A DNA stretch of 64,000 bases from Limnanthes douglasii subsp. nivea (lineage: Eukaryota > Streptophyta > Magnoliopsida > Brassicales > Limnanthaceae), in the NCBI GenBank assembly GCA_036936605.1, contig JAUPFV010000002.1, forward strand, positions 315,658,893-315,722,892, given 5' to 3'. The notes under the pieces are model-generated. The model ran no database searches and was not told the origin of the DNA. It worked only from the letters and a program-made list of their open reading frames with translations. Below are positions 10,548 through 22,973 of this stretch, in pieces. Numbering within the stretch: the first letter of the stretch is position 1; the number at the start of each line of letters is the position of its first letter. Both the position numbers and the translations under genes were made by a program.

Positions 10548-11169
10548 ATGTGTAAAAGAACTAGAGTACCTAAAAGAGGACCAGCAGTAGCAGAGCTAGA
10601 GAAAATATTGAGAGAAGAACATCACTCCAAAAACCCAATTTTAAGTAATCCATTTATATTGGATCCTCCTCCTTTTAGCTATTCTTCTCAACCTCGACCT
10701 CTAACGAATGGCATGTTTCGTCCGGAATGGTTTTCATCTTCTCGAATGCAAATAAGTCTGGAAAAAAACTTTGAAAGACCTTCTATTTTGCATGATTTTC
10801 TAAAAGATTTTGACGAGAAGAAGCCTGATTCAGAAAATCCATTTGAACAAATGGTAAGATAAATCGTATGTTATTTCGTTGTAATTTTACTATATGCTAT
10901 CTATTTATTTATATAGATTCTCTGTTCATATATTTCATATCATCTAAAATATAAATCAATAGGAATGAAGATAGTGACAAATAGGTTACGAATTGGTTGA
11001 ATTTATATGAAATTATGTCCACCTAATTTTTAAATTTTTTGAGAAGGATGGCGGAAAGGAAATTAGTTTTTACTCAATGCTAAAGTCAGCCGCACCTTAC
11101 TCATCATCGACTCAGGCCAGTGAAACGGATGGTCTAGACAAAGTAGTGGATCTCAACCTTAAGTTATGA
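10548..11169 (+). CDS. SPEAR/TIE/SPL-NZZ-like EAR-motif repressor, copy 1 (5' UTR split by MULE)
   Basis: Two exons, 10548-10853 and 11047-11169, give 142 residues. The N-terminus is basic and carries a SPEAR-type motif (KRGPAVAELEKI, residues about 9-20; family form GLGVAQLEKI). The C-terminus is an EAR motif of LxLxL type (DLNLKL). Known SPEAR/TIE and SPOROCYTELESS/NOZZLE proteins recruit TOPLESS corepressors through the EAR motif and bind TCP factors; that role is inferred here. The middle (PFSYSSQPRPLTNGMFRPEW) is conserved in the paralog but I cannot assign it. Donor is ATG|GTAAGA; the acceptor is a NAGNAG pair (GAGAAG). The MULE ends 75 bp before the start codon, so the ancestral TATA box is 8 kb away. 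Compared with copy 2, Ala replaces a conserved motif Gly. The reading frame is intact. Confidence 0.75.
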
Positions 11170-14100
11170 ATGAGATTGTTTGTTTCATGTTTGAAAACTT
11201 TAAGATGTTTTAACAGTTAGATTTGATGTAAACTTGTTAATGATAATTCAATTACTCATTTATTGTCTGATGAAAGTTCCCTTGTTTTTATGGAGTTTTT
11301 AGTTGTGTTTCATGTTAATTTCTTATATTTCTGACATCATTTGCTTTCGCTTCAGCTTCATTTGTTTAATTGATTTATTCTTTTCACTAAGTGTATTTGT
11401 ATCCAATAACCCTTGATGAAAGATAAGAGCATGTTATTTTTCTTCTATTTTTCTCAAGAATTTTATTCTTTTATTGTTTATTATTTTTTAAATGGTATCT
11501 TAGAGACTCAAGTTAATGGCTCTAGGTATTCAACCAAAGCAAATCAGTGTTATTTTGGAGAATCCTAGTTTTTAGGAGAGTAGTTGCATATGAAATACAT
11601 TGCGTAGTAGTGCCACTTGTTTTTGTTCCATATAATTATACATTTGGAATAAAAAAATATTTGTAGGAATTGAGTCCCTCATGTTTTTTTATTAGCCTTA
11701 TTTGTTTTTCTTAAAGGCTAAAGCTACTAGTTAATACTTTTATGAGTAGATTTGTTTTATTATCTTATCTAAGAATAGTAATATATCATTTTTTTTACTT
11801 AGTACATTGTGCAAATAGAGCACTCATTATTTCTAAGTCATTGGAATAAATTTTCACATGTAATGTTGTTTGCAAAAATTGAAGCGTGTAATAAAATTGC
11901 TTACTTTACAGGTGTATGTGTGTGTGCACTCGTTTGATATGCTTTTATTCTGACCCTCAATTTCTTCTAATTAATCTATGACTTCTTCCATTGTTCAAAA
12001 CACTGATAGCGAAGACTCTATTTGTCTTCATTTTGAATCTGAATTAGTGGTTGATGTTTCTAAATGCAGACTAAAAGCTTGATTTGAAAGTGCGCTCGTA
12101 TTCATAATTTTCAGAGAGGGAGAATCTCCAGAAATTTTTAGATTGGTGTATCCTTAAGGTTATGTTTCTCTGATTTCCTAAGGAGGGCGAAAATCTCATT
12201 GATTCTCGCAATGATGAAGTTCTTTTTTTCTCGTATCCTATTGATTAGAGGTTACGTTTTCCAGTAGACACTAATATTGTTTGGTTTTCTCATTTGAGCC
12301 AAAGTTTCAAGAGTCAATTAGTTTCCAAATTTTAGCTTTTCTTTTTTTTCTACGATTATTTTATCGAGATAGCTATTTGTGCGCTTTTCGGGAAGGATAA
12401 CTTGACCGTTATTGAGTTTTTAGGTCAAAAGAATTTTTTTTTATTTCATTTTGTCTATGTTTTTGCATATCGTTAATGGAGTCATGGATATTGCATAAAT
12501 CATTTTCTTATGTTACTGGTAATTGGTCCACCAAGGTTAAAAATATTTATGATTCGATCAACTATTTTATGCGTGATGAGCATGAGTAGTAATTTGCTCA
12601 AATCTCTTTCTTTTGTCCTTTTTTATATTTTTTTTCTTTAACTATTGGTAAATCTATTTTATTAATTCGCCAACAAAATATTTATAGTGAATCGAAGAAA
12701 TGTACTTTGAATAAAGTGTCATACAATTCATCCATTATTGTTTCTAGAGTAGTTGGTGTACTTTCATCTATTATTGAAGGAGATGAGGTGGATGAGAAAA
12801 AACAGTGTGCAACTCTTTAGAGGTTATGCTTTAAGCATGAGAGTTGTTGACCTGAATAATTTGGAAGTGAAGTAACTTAATGTGGAGCGTAAATCTCTGT
12901 ATATTGATTCTAATAAATATAAGCTTGTTATGATTTCATGTACCAAATAGGTTATTATGAAAGATCATTCCAAATAAGTATTGGATATACACGAGGATCG
13001 TCTTGAGATAAATCTCGATCATTTTTATACAACGTTTGTGAGGTGCAATGGCTGAAGGACATTATTTGGACTGATAAATCTCTTAGCTTTATTCCTCTTT
13101 CGTCAAGATAGTATAACAGGGGAAATATAATTTGCAATTTTTTGAAAATTTTAAGGAGATAAAAAGTAAGGATTATATGATACATGATTATGGTGAAGAT
13201 GGCGAAGGAAGCGATTTTAATAAACACACGTTTGAGGCAGATTGTGCCCTTTTAGTCAATACTATTGAATGTAACACTAAGTCCAAAATAGTTACTTCAT
13301 AGCTTATTTCTCTTTCATAATTTTTATTATTAATTGTGTTTTTACCATATTCCTTTTTTAATGCTAATTTAATTATATATTTTATGTAAGACTCTTTTTA
13401 ATTTTTATAAACGAGTCTTTGTGTTTAGGACACATCTTGAATTCTTTATTTTCTATTGATTGATCATGCACAATATATTGAAAATTGTTCTCTAGAACAC
13501 TTTAGTTCTATACCTGAATTTTTCTAGAAGTTGTCAAATATGTTTATGATCCATGACCCACTAGTATGGGTTTTCCTTTCTTTTTAAGAAAATGTAGCTT
13601 ATTTCTATTGATTAACTTTTGGACATCCGTCTTTTTATTTTATTTTCTATTATTTTGATGATGACTAATGGTCATATTTTTTTTATTATACATTTGGATT
13701 GATGACTTTTATCATCCAAAGCATACTAACTTTTTATTTGGATTAATTTCACTTGAAGCAATTTGTTGCTAAAGTATTTTTTATTTTCAAGACTTTTTGT
13801 ATGTTCTATTATTTCTGAATGAAATGTTTTTAGGCTTAATGTGCTTTAACAATTGTATCTTTACATACTATATTTATTCTTGATCGATTTTTATATTTTT
13901 CAACACATTATTTATTTGTGTAGGTTTGTTAATATGTTTAATTTGTTTTCTGAGTTAAGTTTTCCCTTTAGTATATTTTTTGTAAGCACTCTTTGTTATG
14001 TGTCTTTAAAAGAGAGTTTTAATTTTTGGCATGTGAAACATTTTATTGACACCGAATACATCTCGATATTAATTTATATAGCTCACTATTTAAACTTAAC

Positions 14101-16751
14101 TAGTTAAATGTTTTTTATACTTATTTTATTTTAATTTAGGAGTATATTTCAATTAGTGAATACGATCTGATTATATTCAGATTTTATAGTATTTGATTTT
14201 GCTAAATTTATTTTATTTCTTTATATTGTATTAAGGCTTTATAGGATTCCGATATAAGTATTTTAACCCATAATTGAACAATTGCTTGTTTTTTTAGTAA
14301 ATAAAATTTCAAACTTTAAATCTAAGAGAATTGTGCGTTCTGGAAATCCTAGGGTTTTTTTATCCTTTGTTGTTCTTCTAATTTCTGCTACATCACTTTT
14401 TATGCATACAAGAGGAGGAATATTTATTTATATGAATGTGTTTCTCAATAATTGTGAGCTACCGGATTTTTAGTCCGTAAGAACTCAGAAACGTTTTCAT
14501 TCGAAGTGTTCCAAAAGAGATTTTCCATATTTTCTTGCAATGTGTTGACCTTTTAATTTTTTTTATTGAACTATAAATGGTTTTTCCCAATTTGGCCATA
14601 GTTTTCCAAGCGATCCTCATTCGGATATTGAAAAATACTTCTCATTGTTTTATATTTTGACTTAGAATTGTTGGATCATACTTTGGAATTTCATTTATTA
14701 TTAATAATTTATTTGTGATGTTCTTAACAAACGTGAACTTTAGTCATTCTTTCGTCGAAGAAATGAACTATCATTCTTCAGTTTTGATTATTGTTCTATT
14801 AGCTGTTTCGACTTCCTATCAGAATGAAGGTGAAACGTATGAGAGAATATTTGTTTCAGTTATCGTCATTATACTTTGTAACCTTATCATATTGGAAGGA
14901 TGTTCCGTTATGAATCATAATAGTTATCGGAGTCTTGTGCATGCAATACATATTTTATTTGAAACAAATATTACATTTGTTTCCATGGTAAGTTGTACAT
15001 TTTCTGCTTCCATCCTCTGTGAGAAATGGTCTACGAGAAGTATATAGTGTCTTCTTTCTTTTAGTGTGATTGAGAAGGATCTTATGATGTTTGTGCTCCA
15101 TAACTTAAGTGATATCGAATTTGTTATTATTTTCAGTAATGTTGCTGAACTTTTTACAGAAATTTTGAATTATTTGGAGTATTTCACCTGGTTTACTTTT
15201 CATTTTACATATATTTTCATAAATTGTGGCTAATAATAGGGTTGGGGCACTCTTCTTTTGTACAAAGCTTTGTTTCGTGATAATCGTTGCCTTCTTTTAT
15301 TTTTTACGGTTTCATTTGTGTTTGCATGAGCATATTTGTAAGGACTTTGGTAATTATTTCTTGTATAACGTGTCTGTTATCAACATGTGTTGTGTCGATA
15401 TTTTTTTATTTTTTGTGTATTCTTTCTTTCTCTACATAGTACTTATTCTATGAGGTATTTTCTAATGTTGTCCGTTTGGTTTTGTTTTTTATTCTCTTTT
15501 AGTTACCATCGCTCATTCTGCTCCGAAGGTTAAAAAATGTAATTTGGGGGTGTAGCTGAGGTTTTTTTTTATATATTACGCATAACATAAATTATATTTT
15601 GTGCTTTTGCCTCTAATCTAAATTTGACATAGTGTAATGAAGAAATGAAGTACTGTAGCTATTTTTTGCTCTACATTTTTTTTCATAACTGAAGTATTAT
15701 AGTGCCAACTTCATATTAAACTTCATTATTTGATGCTAGAAATCTGAACCAGGTGGATTGGTTAAAGATATCTTCGGTTGGGGATGTAATTTTAATTTTT
15801 TCTCCCGTTCTTAAAGTGTTACATCCACCATTACTCTTGATTCTTCATCTGTTTTATGACTCATCATTTATTGTGATTGGCCGCGTATAATGTGAACTCT
15901 GTATCAAATTGGCTAAAATATGGGTATTTATTGTCTTTCTAGGTTTGGATTTGATATCATGGGTCCCTGGTTTTTTTTACTATTTGTTTAATCCTCTCAA
16001 GATATCATCCTCTTGCAATTTATCTCTTAGGTAGGAGAGGGTCCTAATAATTATAATATGTGCATGAGAGTGTATTTTCATTTTTCTAGCCGCTACTACA
16101 AATGATAGAGAAATTTTAAGTGAGTTTAAATTATAATTCATGGTTGTAGTAAAAAATTATATACATGGTAGAAAGATTTAGATTATTTTCCTTCCTCGTT
16201 GGTTACTATTGTGCTAATTGTATAATATGAGACCATCATGTGTGGGTATAAATTTCTCCTTCCTCTAAAAAGGCTAATAATTTCTTTATATTATGGAGCA
16301 CCTCATTTATTTGGAGTTCGTTGTAATATTCTTGCTTCTTTTTTATAATAACCTTTGTGTACACTCTTGTACATCTTCTTATTTTTATTTGGATTCGATT
16401 GTATCATTTGAAAATATTTATAAAAACTATAATTTTGTGGTGAAATAGTTTATCTATTATTAGCTTATTAACTTTTTAAAATTGAGAGGGATCCTTTGGA
16501 TATGCTTTATCGAAACCTGTTAAGTCATTTCATGTTCTTCATTACATAATTTTAGTTTTCCCCAAAACATGAATTTATGTGTATATTAAGTAATAGACTT
16601 TTTGTTTTTGTCCTTCGCTCGTCGGTCTCTATTTATTGGTGATACTTTCCATTATATTTTAGTTGGAGTAAAATCTTTATATTTCGATTTGGAGAATATG
16701 AATATTGTTTATATATGATTGACAACAATTAACTCACACCGATGGTTGTTA

Positions 16752-16755
<4 letters not shown>
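11170..16755. other. Unassigned AT-rich tail of segment copy 1
   Basis: No credible gene was found. Open stretches are short, AT-biased and not conserved as frames in copy 2, though the DNA itself is (about 22412-29235). A weakly coding-looking patch near 11980-12300 starts 'atgacttcttcc' and has a better-preserved counterpart at 24619. It could be a very decayed retroelement ORF1, but I cannot name it. A transposon of unrecognised type may fill this region, but no ends were found. Confidence 0.5.

Positions 16756-16820
<65 letters not shown>
16756..16820. repeat. (AT)n microsatellite at the right end of segment copy 1
   Basis: About 64 bp of nearly pure alternating A and T follow 'gttacatca'. 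The homologous site in copy 2 (near 29233) has only a short AT run. The similarity between the two segments stops here. Confidence 0.95.
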
Positions 16821-16823
<3 letters not shown>

Positions 16824-16859
16824 TATTAAATATTATTGATTTCTCTTGGTATTATTTAT

Positions 16860-17800
16860 TATTGATAGAATGAATCAAAATATTAAATATTAAATATTAA
16901 ATGTATAAATGTATTTGTTTGTTAGATCTATTTATATAGAACTTCCAAGTGGCTTTTGAGGAAATGTATGATATCATTATATTTAAATAAGCTATTATTC
17001 CATTTCAAGCTATCAATAAATATTCTCATATTTTGCAATGAGTCTTTTGGATATTAGACCTTAAATTGTTGATGTACCAATGTATTTGAGCTTGAAAAAT
17101 TATACCCGATTAGATTTATAATATTGTTTATTAATATATTAAATACAGTTTAAACCAATTTATATAGATTTGTTTTGTATAACTTCGATTGATTCAATTT
17201 ATAGATAATTATTAATGTTAGAAATAATGATACAATATTATTGCAAATGACTTTCACTATGAATATAACTTGTCACACCATTTGAGGTGAGTGAGAAATC
17301 ATTACTTTATTCAAAATCATTTAATATCATATCTTTTTATTTATTTTATCAATATATATAATTGACTTGTGCATGCGGGGGAACCAAACTAGGACTCTTA
17401 AACTCTCACTCTTTGTTCTCAATATAGTATACTAGGATAGTATGGCTGTCGAATGAGCAATAGACCCCCCCCCCCCCCGGGGGTAATATTATACGAGAAT
17501 GATCGAAAATCCCTCTCGATTCGACTCTCCCCCCCCCCCCCCCGGGTGATATTATACGAGAATGATCGAAAATCTCTCTCGATTCGACTCTTTTGTAATC
17601 TAAGTTAGAGAAGCAGAGACAACAGTTGATGGCAGTAGTAACAAAACTTTGGGTTGATAAATGAGCATTGACATAAGTGATATCTCTTTAGGTTGAGAGA
17701 GATGCGCTTACGACAAGACCTAAATGCATACGGTTTTAAATCAGTTGAAACGAGAACAAATACGACCAAAGCGGATGACTTAAAGTTCTGGAGAACATGT
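16860..17800 (+). repeat. LTR-like dispersed repeat R1
   Basis: This stretch is similar to 36590-37420. Shared words include 'aaatgtataaatgtatttg', 'agatctatttatatagaact', 'gtaatctaagttagagaagc' and 'cttacgacaagacctaaatg'. At 37420 the second copy abuts a Gypsy-like primer-site sequence (ggcgaccacagtgggag). Here R1 is followed by Gypsy gag debris. Both contexts suggest an LTR of a Gypsy element, but terminal TG/CA and target duplications could not be fixed. Confidence 0.55.
17465..17592. repeat. Duplicated 65-bp unit headed by poly-C tracts
   Basis: A C14-G5 run (17465-17483) and a C15-G3 run (17529-17546) each head a copy of 'ttatacgagaatgatcgaaa' and 'ctctcgattcgactc'. The relative at about 37170-37230 has one unit and, in place of the homopolymers, the small hairpin 'caccctctaggggtg'. 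Confidence 0.9.
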
Positions 17801-18139
17801 GGCATGGACTGAACTAATAACATTTTGAGACAGGAGTATCAAAGAATACGTTAGTTCCTATCATCTAATTTCGATAATGAACCTCGCTCGGATACCGACG
17901 GCAAAGATATCGATAATATGATGACTAAGAGAACTAGAAATTCCATAAGGTAGTTGCGAAGATATAATGATCATAAGTAAGGAATGGCAATCTTTGATAC
18001 TTCCATATAACTATAGAAACGACGTAAACTCACGCTGAGCCAATAACTCTACAGAGCAACCAAACGTCCTTAGATTGTTAATACATCTCGAACTCAACAA
18101 CAAATAATCCCTTCCATTTTGGTTTTGCAGCTTGGTTCT

Positions 18140-18440
18140 TGGCAGGTGAGCTCCTAAGAAGGTTTGATATTATAAGATGTAGAAATATGATGGAAGCTGT
18201 GAGCCTGAGCACTACATCAAGCAACTCAGAAACACCATGGTGAGTTTTGAAGTGTATGATCGACTTCTTTGTCTTACCAACTTTGAGGATTTTTACACCA
18301 TTTAAGGCACCAATTTATTTTAAGCAAAGATCCCAAGGGTAATGACGACCATATCATGCATTTAAAACAACAAAACGTAGATTGCATCGTGCATTTTCTT
18401 CATACAAAGAGCATGCTCGAATACTACAATGAGGATGTGG
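18140..18440 (+). pseudogene. Decayed Gypsy gag fragment
   Basis: Between stops one can read KYDGSCEPEHYIKQLRNTM near 18180, which matches the start of the Gypsy gag core ('YDG..DPE.HI..F...M'). The rest is full of stops. With R1 to the left and the protease fragment at 19250 to the right, it forms an old plus-strand Gypsy remnant. Confidence 0.5.
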
Positions 18441-19249
18441 CATGCAATTCATTTAGGAAATGGATTTAATCAGAGGATTTTACGGAATATGTTATGAAGA
18501 TAAGGGATTGATCCTTTGGAGATTTAATGGCACATTAATAATCACAAATTAGAATAGAAAAAATTATGCGTCTTCGACTAATCATGGATGACTAAGCTTG
18601 ATATAATTATCAAACTCCGACTTTGATCCCAATAATCACTTTGATAACATACCTAGCACCGCAGGTACAACAACAATAATAGGTCATCTAGCTTTTTCAT
18701 ATTCCTCTTAAGCCCAAAATTAGGGTACGTTAAGGTAAGTGCAATCGACTATAGTCTCAAATGTAACCATGGTAAGAGGTCAAGATGAGAAAATATAAAT
18801 AAATATCTAAACAATGATAACTAAACCGATCTTATTGAGAGCAGCGAAGTAAATTTTGATAAAACTAAGATCTACATGCAGTACATGAAGTATCTTTCGA
18901 TAACCAAGCCTCGAGAGGACATGAGTAATAAATTGTACAATTATCACAGCAATGTTCTTAACTGGAGGAAGTATTTTATAGCTTTGAAAGAGGAAATTTA
19001 TAGTTGACTGATAACATGAAAATTATTATAATTTGTAAGAAACAACAATGGTGGAGCTCAGAGGAGCACGCAAAACTGTTCGGGATCTACAGAGCAGAAG
19101 GAATGGGGACCGAGATGACTTTTTTTTAAACAAGAGAACACGAAATTGCTCACTATCAAGCAAAATATGGTGATATATAGTTTGTAGAGTGAATACCTTG
19201 ATCTAGATCCAAATTCGCACTCTGTGCAAACCATTTCTAAATGTAATAT

Positions 19250-19591
19250 TTGACTTTTTCTTTTTGTATTTTTACTATTTCTTGTGGAGATCCTACAATT
19301 TTCGAGCCCCTTGACCTCTCTCTCCCCCCACTCTTCAATATTATTTTCAAGAATGTTGACCTTAGAGGAATTCTTGGCTCTCTTGAGAGTGTTGTCCTAA
19401 TAACCGCAATGGAAGAGAGTGATGGGATTCGAAAGATCTTGAATTATGGGATTTCTACTAACATATTCTTTGAGGCAACATATGATAAGATAAAGAGTCC
19501 CCATATTTTTAGCGTTCAAATAAAACATTCGTTGGATTTACCGGGACACGTGTTATTATCACCATCGAATTTTAGGTGGATGTTATTGTAG
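19250..19591 (+). pseudogene. Decayed Ty3/gypsy aspartic protease fragment (segment copy 2)
   Basis: Homolog of 995-1273. The frame reads through NIIFKNVDLRGI, VVLITA and ISTNIFF, again without a D-T-G catalytic triad. It is slightly longer than copy 1 because the upstream stop differs. It is a fragment, not a functional protease. Confidence 0.65.
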
Positions 19592-21690
19592 TGAAAGTTG
19601 AGTTTAATAAGACAGTTAAAGTGATTTTTATGGTGGTGGAACACCCTACCTCTCATAATGTTATCTTAGAAAGATCTTTGTTTGATCGAATCCACGTCGT
19701 CACTTTGACTATCCATTAATACATTAAGTATGTAATGGCATGCATAGTTTGGATAGTTCAGAGTAACAATAAAATGGTTAGGAGTGCTACGCAACATCCT
19801 TGGTACTAAAAAAAGAAGATAAGAAAAAAAAATAGGATTCATAAAGGGATCAAATGTGCTGATTATCCCAGGGAAGCCTCCAATTTTGTTATTATGGGAG
19901 AAGATGTTGAGGCGTATTTTTTTAGGAAGAAAATATTTTGAGAATGAAAACTTTGTTTTCATGATCTTTAATAATGGAACTAAACAGGTTTTTATCGAAA
20001 AGTTTGGATATTTTTGCATGGTCCACTAAGACAATACCGGATTTCCAGTTGATATTACATGTCACAAGTTATCAATTAACTAGAATTCCCTACCAGTCTC
20101 ATTAAAGAGAATATCATTTTTCAATAATAATACGACATATCTTTTAGCTCTTGGAAGACTAAATTATATAAATACTAAAATATAACCTAAATGGACACAT
20201 ACTTAGCTTATAAATATTACATGTCTCTTTTACTTTTGCACCTACCTATCCTTAACTATATAAGTGATATTTAGCCTAAATCTGGTCCCAAGAAGCTATA
20301 AGTAGCCCTAAAAATAAAGCTTTTTCATTTTTTACTATTTTGTCCTAGATCTGCACGGATGGACCTTCTCACCCGTCGGGCTACTTAGATTCACCAACCA
20401 GAGACCTCCCCATGCGGATAAAGTGGTACTTTTGATAAACCGTTAAGTTCGGCAAAAAATTGGGACCGGTTATCTTTTAGAACCAGAATTAGCCATAACC
20501 TTGAAGTGATCCCAACTTAGATCCAAATACCAAAGTAAACCATGTTCACATTACTGATTCTAACAATAATACAAAAAATAATATATAATAGCGTGTCGTG
20601 GTTTAATTAACACGAGTTTTAGAATTTAACCAGGAACGTTAGTAATTTTTTTATACGTTTATTTTGATAATAATTTTTATTTTTGAATTTACTTTAATAA
20701 TAAAAGTTATAAATTTAATTTAACAATAAATATATTTTAAAATTTAATTTTTTTTCTCCTTTTATAAAAATTTAAAGATTACTTAAAAAAGAAAACTATG
20801 TATAAAATCATAAAAAAACAAAAACAAAAGGTTTTTGTAATATCCTCGACAAATCTTATATCATCTCGATTGAAGAACGTATCTTTTTTTTCGTAAGGTT
20901 TCCTCCATAGTCCTCGTAATCTTTAGTTTTGGCCACCTTCAGCATCTCAGGTTCATCAAAGCTGCTCTCGTGCCTAAATTTCACATAACTCCATAAGTTA
21001 TTATTATTAAATCATTATTCACCTCTAGTTCCCGCACAATTATAACCTATTATACAATCATATTTTATAATTATACAAACTCATGATGACGAAACTAGAT
21101 CACAAACATATATGACAAAATTTAATCGAAAAGATTGTCTGTATACAAATATCTGCACCCTCTATTTTTAAATTAATTAATATGATTTTATTAATAATGT
21201 TTATATTTAAATATAAACATTATATTTAAAATATTAAGCTCTTAAAATGTATGGTAAAATTTAATGAATGTCTAAAATCTTTTTGACAATATATAATTTT
21301 AATCTTAGCACCTAATTAATCTTTAGGATCCAAAATGTAATATCCCATTTTATGTTATCAAATATGTATAAATTGTTCTGGAGTAGAACGGGATAATATC
21401 CCCTTCTATGACGAGTCATTAGAAAAGTATTAAAAAGGAAGATTCTTACATTTATCACATTTTATAACCTTATTCTGTAAATAAGTACATAACTTCCATC
21501 TAATATTATTTGTTTTTCCCTTTTTAACATTAAAAAACTTATTGAGCAAAGAAAATGTTACAGAATAGTTGGCACTCCATCTTTAAAGCATAGTTATCTC
21601 ATTAAATAATTTCTTACTTGTTTGAGTATGATCAGATCTTGGACTTGGTAGAAGGATATTTCATAATAAATTCACCACAACTTTATTACC
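19592..21690. other. Non-coding upstream region of SPEAR-like gene copy 2
   Basis: No gene is seen. About 19773-20760 has no counterpart in copy 1 and is either an insertion here or a deletion there; it shows no transposon ends that I can recognise. From 20760 to 21690 the sequence again parallels the promoter side of copy 1. Confidence 0.5.
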
Positions 21691-21691
21691 C

Positions 21692-21699
21692 TATAAATA
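21692..21699 (+). promoter_or_regulatory. TATA box of SPEAR-like gene copy 2
   Basis: TATAAATA in 'ccctataaatattcatttc' lies 91 bp upstream of the start codon. This allows a leader of roughly 60 bp with pyrimidine-rich sequence ('tcacctcttatttttcacc'). The same motif and context occur upstream of copy 1. Confidence 0.75.
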
Positions 21700-21789
21700 T
21701 TCATTTCATTTTAAAAATCATACACTTGCCAGACAAAATCTATCAAATCTCACCTCTTATTTTTCACCATCAATCTTTCTTCAAAAGAA

Positions 21790-22411
21790 ATGTCTAAAAG
21801 AACTAGAGTACCTAAAAGAGGACCAGGAGTAGCAGAGCTAGAAAAAATATTGAGAGAAGAACATCACTCTAGAAACCCAATTTTAAGTAATTCATTTATA
21901 TTGGATCCTCGTCCTTTTAGCTATTCTTCTCAACCTCGACCTCTAACGAATGGCATGTTTCGTCCGGAATGGTCTTCATCTTCTCGAATGCAAATAACTC
22001 TGGACAAAAACTTTGAAACACCTCCTATTTTGCATGATTTTCTAAAAGATTTTGACGAGAAGAAGCCTGATTCACAAAACCCATTTAAGCAAATGGTAAG
22101 ATAAATCGTATGTTATATCTTTGTAATTTTATTATATACTATCTATTTATTTATATAGATTCTCTGTTCATATATTTCATATAATCTCATTTATAAATTA
22201 ATCGGAAGGAAGATAGTGACAAATAAGTTATGAAATGGTTGAATTTATATGAAATTCTGTACACCTAATTTTTTTAAATTTTTTCGAGAAGGATGGCGCG
22301 AAGGAAATTAGTTTTTACTCAATACTAGAGTCAGCCGCAACTTCTTCATCAACTCAGGCAATTGAAGCAGATGGTAAAGACACAGCAGTGGATCTGGACC
22401 TTAAGTTATGA
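21790..22411 (+). CDS. SPEAR/TIE/SPL-NZZ-like EAR-motif repressor, copy 2
   Basis: Exons 21790-22095 and 22292-22411 give 141 residues. The basic N-terminus (MSKRTRVPKRG) leads into a SPEAR-type motif (KRGPGVAELEKI). A conserved middle segment (FSYSSQPRPLTNGMFRPEW) and an acidic helix region (ILHDFLKDFDEKKPD) follow. The protein ends in an EAR motif (DLDLKL) immediately before the stop. Small nuclear adaptors of this family bridge TCP or other transcription factors to TOPLESS and act in leaf, ovule and sporocyte development; the precise job here is unknown. The frame is clean, splice sites are canonical (ATG|GTAAGA; acceptor GAGAAG|GAT), and the TATA box is at normal distance. This is the better candidate for a functional gene. 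It is shorter than typical Arabidopsis members. Confidence 0.78.
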
Positions 22412-22919
22412 ATGAGATTGTCTGTTCAAAGTTTGAAAACTTTTAGATGTTTTAAGTTACATTTGATGTATTTCATTTGTCAAGTCTTAGTGTTGTTGTA
22501 TTTGTCCATTTGAAAATTTTAAGTAATGTTGGTTTACTATTTTTATATTGATTGATCCATTTTTATATTGATTGATCCATTTACACAAGGAAAAGTTATA
22601 ACATTCTGATCTATTTTTGCAAAGTAGACAATTTTTGTTGCACCAAACCCATATAAAACAAAAGTACTACCTTAAAAATATAAGGATTCGGTGCTGTTTC
22701 AAGATTTCAAATTCAGACCCAGCAAAAGTACTAGATTTATCGGGAAAAAACACACACTAGTCCTTAGATTTAGCTTATTTTTATCATAAATATGAACCAA
22801 AGTAAAACATTTTTATTTGCTCCAAACATTTTAAATCTAGTATTTACCAAAAGTAAACTATATTCCGTGAATTTCAGTTCAAACTAGCCCATTCAAAAGT
22901 AATGAAAATAGAAGAACTT

Positions 22920-22973
<54 letters not shown>

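Larger units (their letters stand above)
1..16760. repeat. Segmental duplication, copy 1
   Basis: This block aligns by eye, collinearly and in the same orientation, with about 18450-29240. Base 1 corresponds to about 18450 and the (AT)n tract near 16756 to the short AT tract near 29240. Shared landmarks in order are the decayed Gypsy protease, the TATA box, the SPEAR-like gene and a long AT-rich tail. The copies differ by substitutions, small indels and large insertions: the 8-kb MULE in this copy, and about 1 kb (19773-20760) and 1.35 kb (22480-23845) present only in copy 2. The left edge is not visible because the match is already running at the first base. Confidence 0.88.

Noticed and set aside
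14715..15047. 110-codon plus-strand frame
   Set aside because: The homologous stretch in copy 2 (about 27378-27700) is broken by a stop and small indels, so there is no sign of coding constraint.
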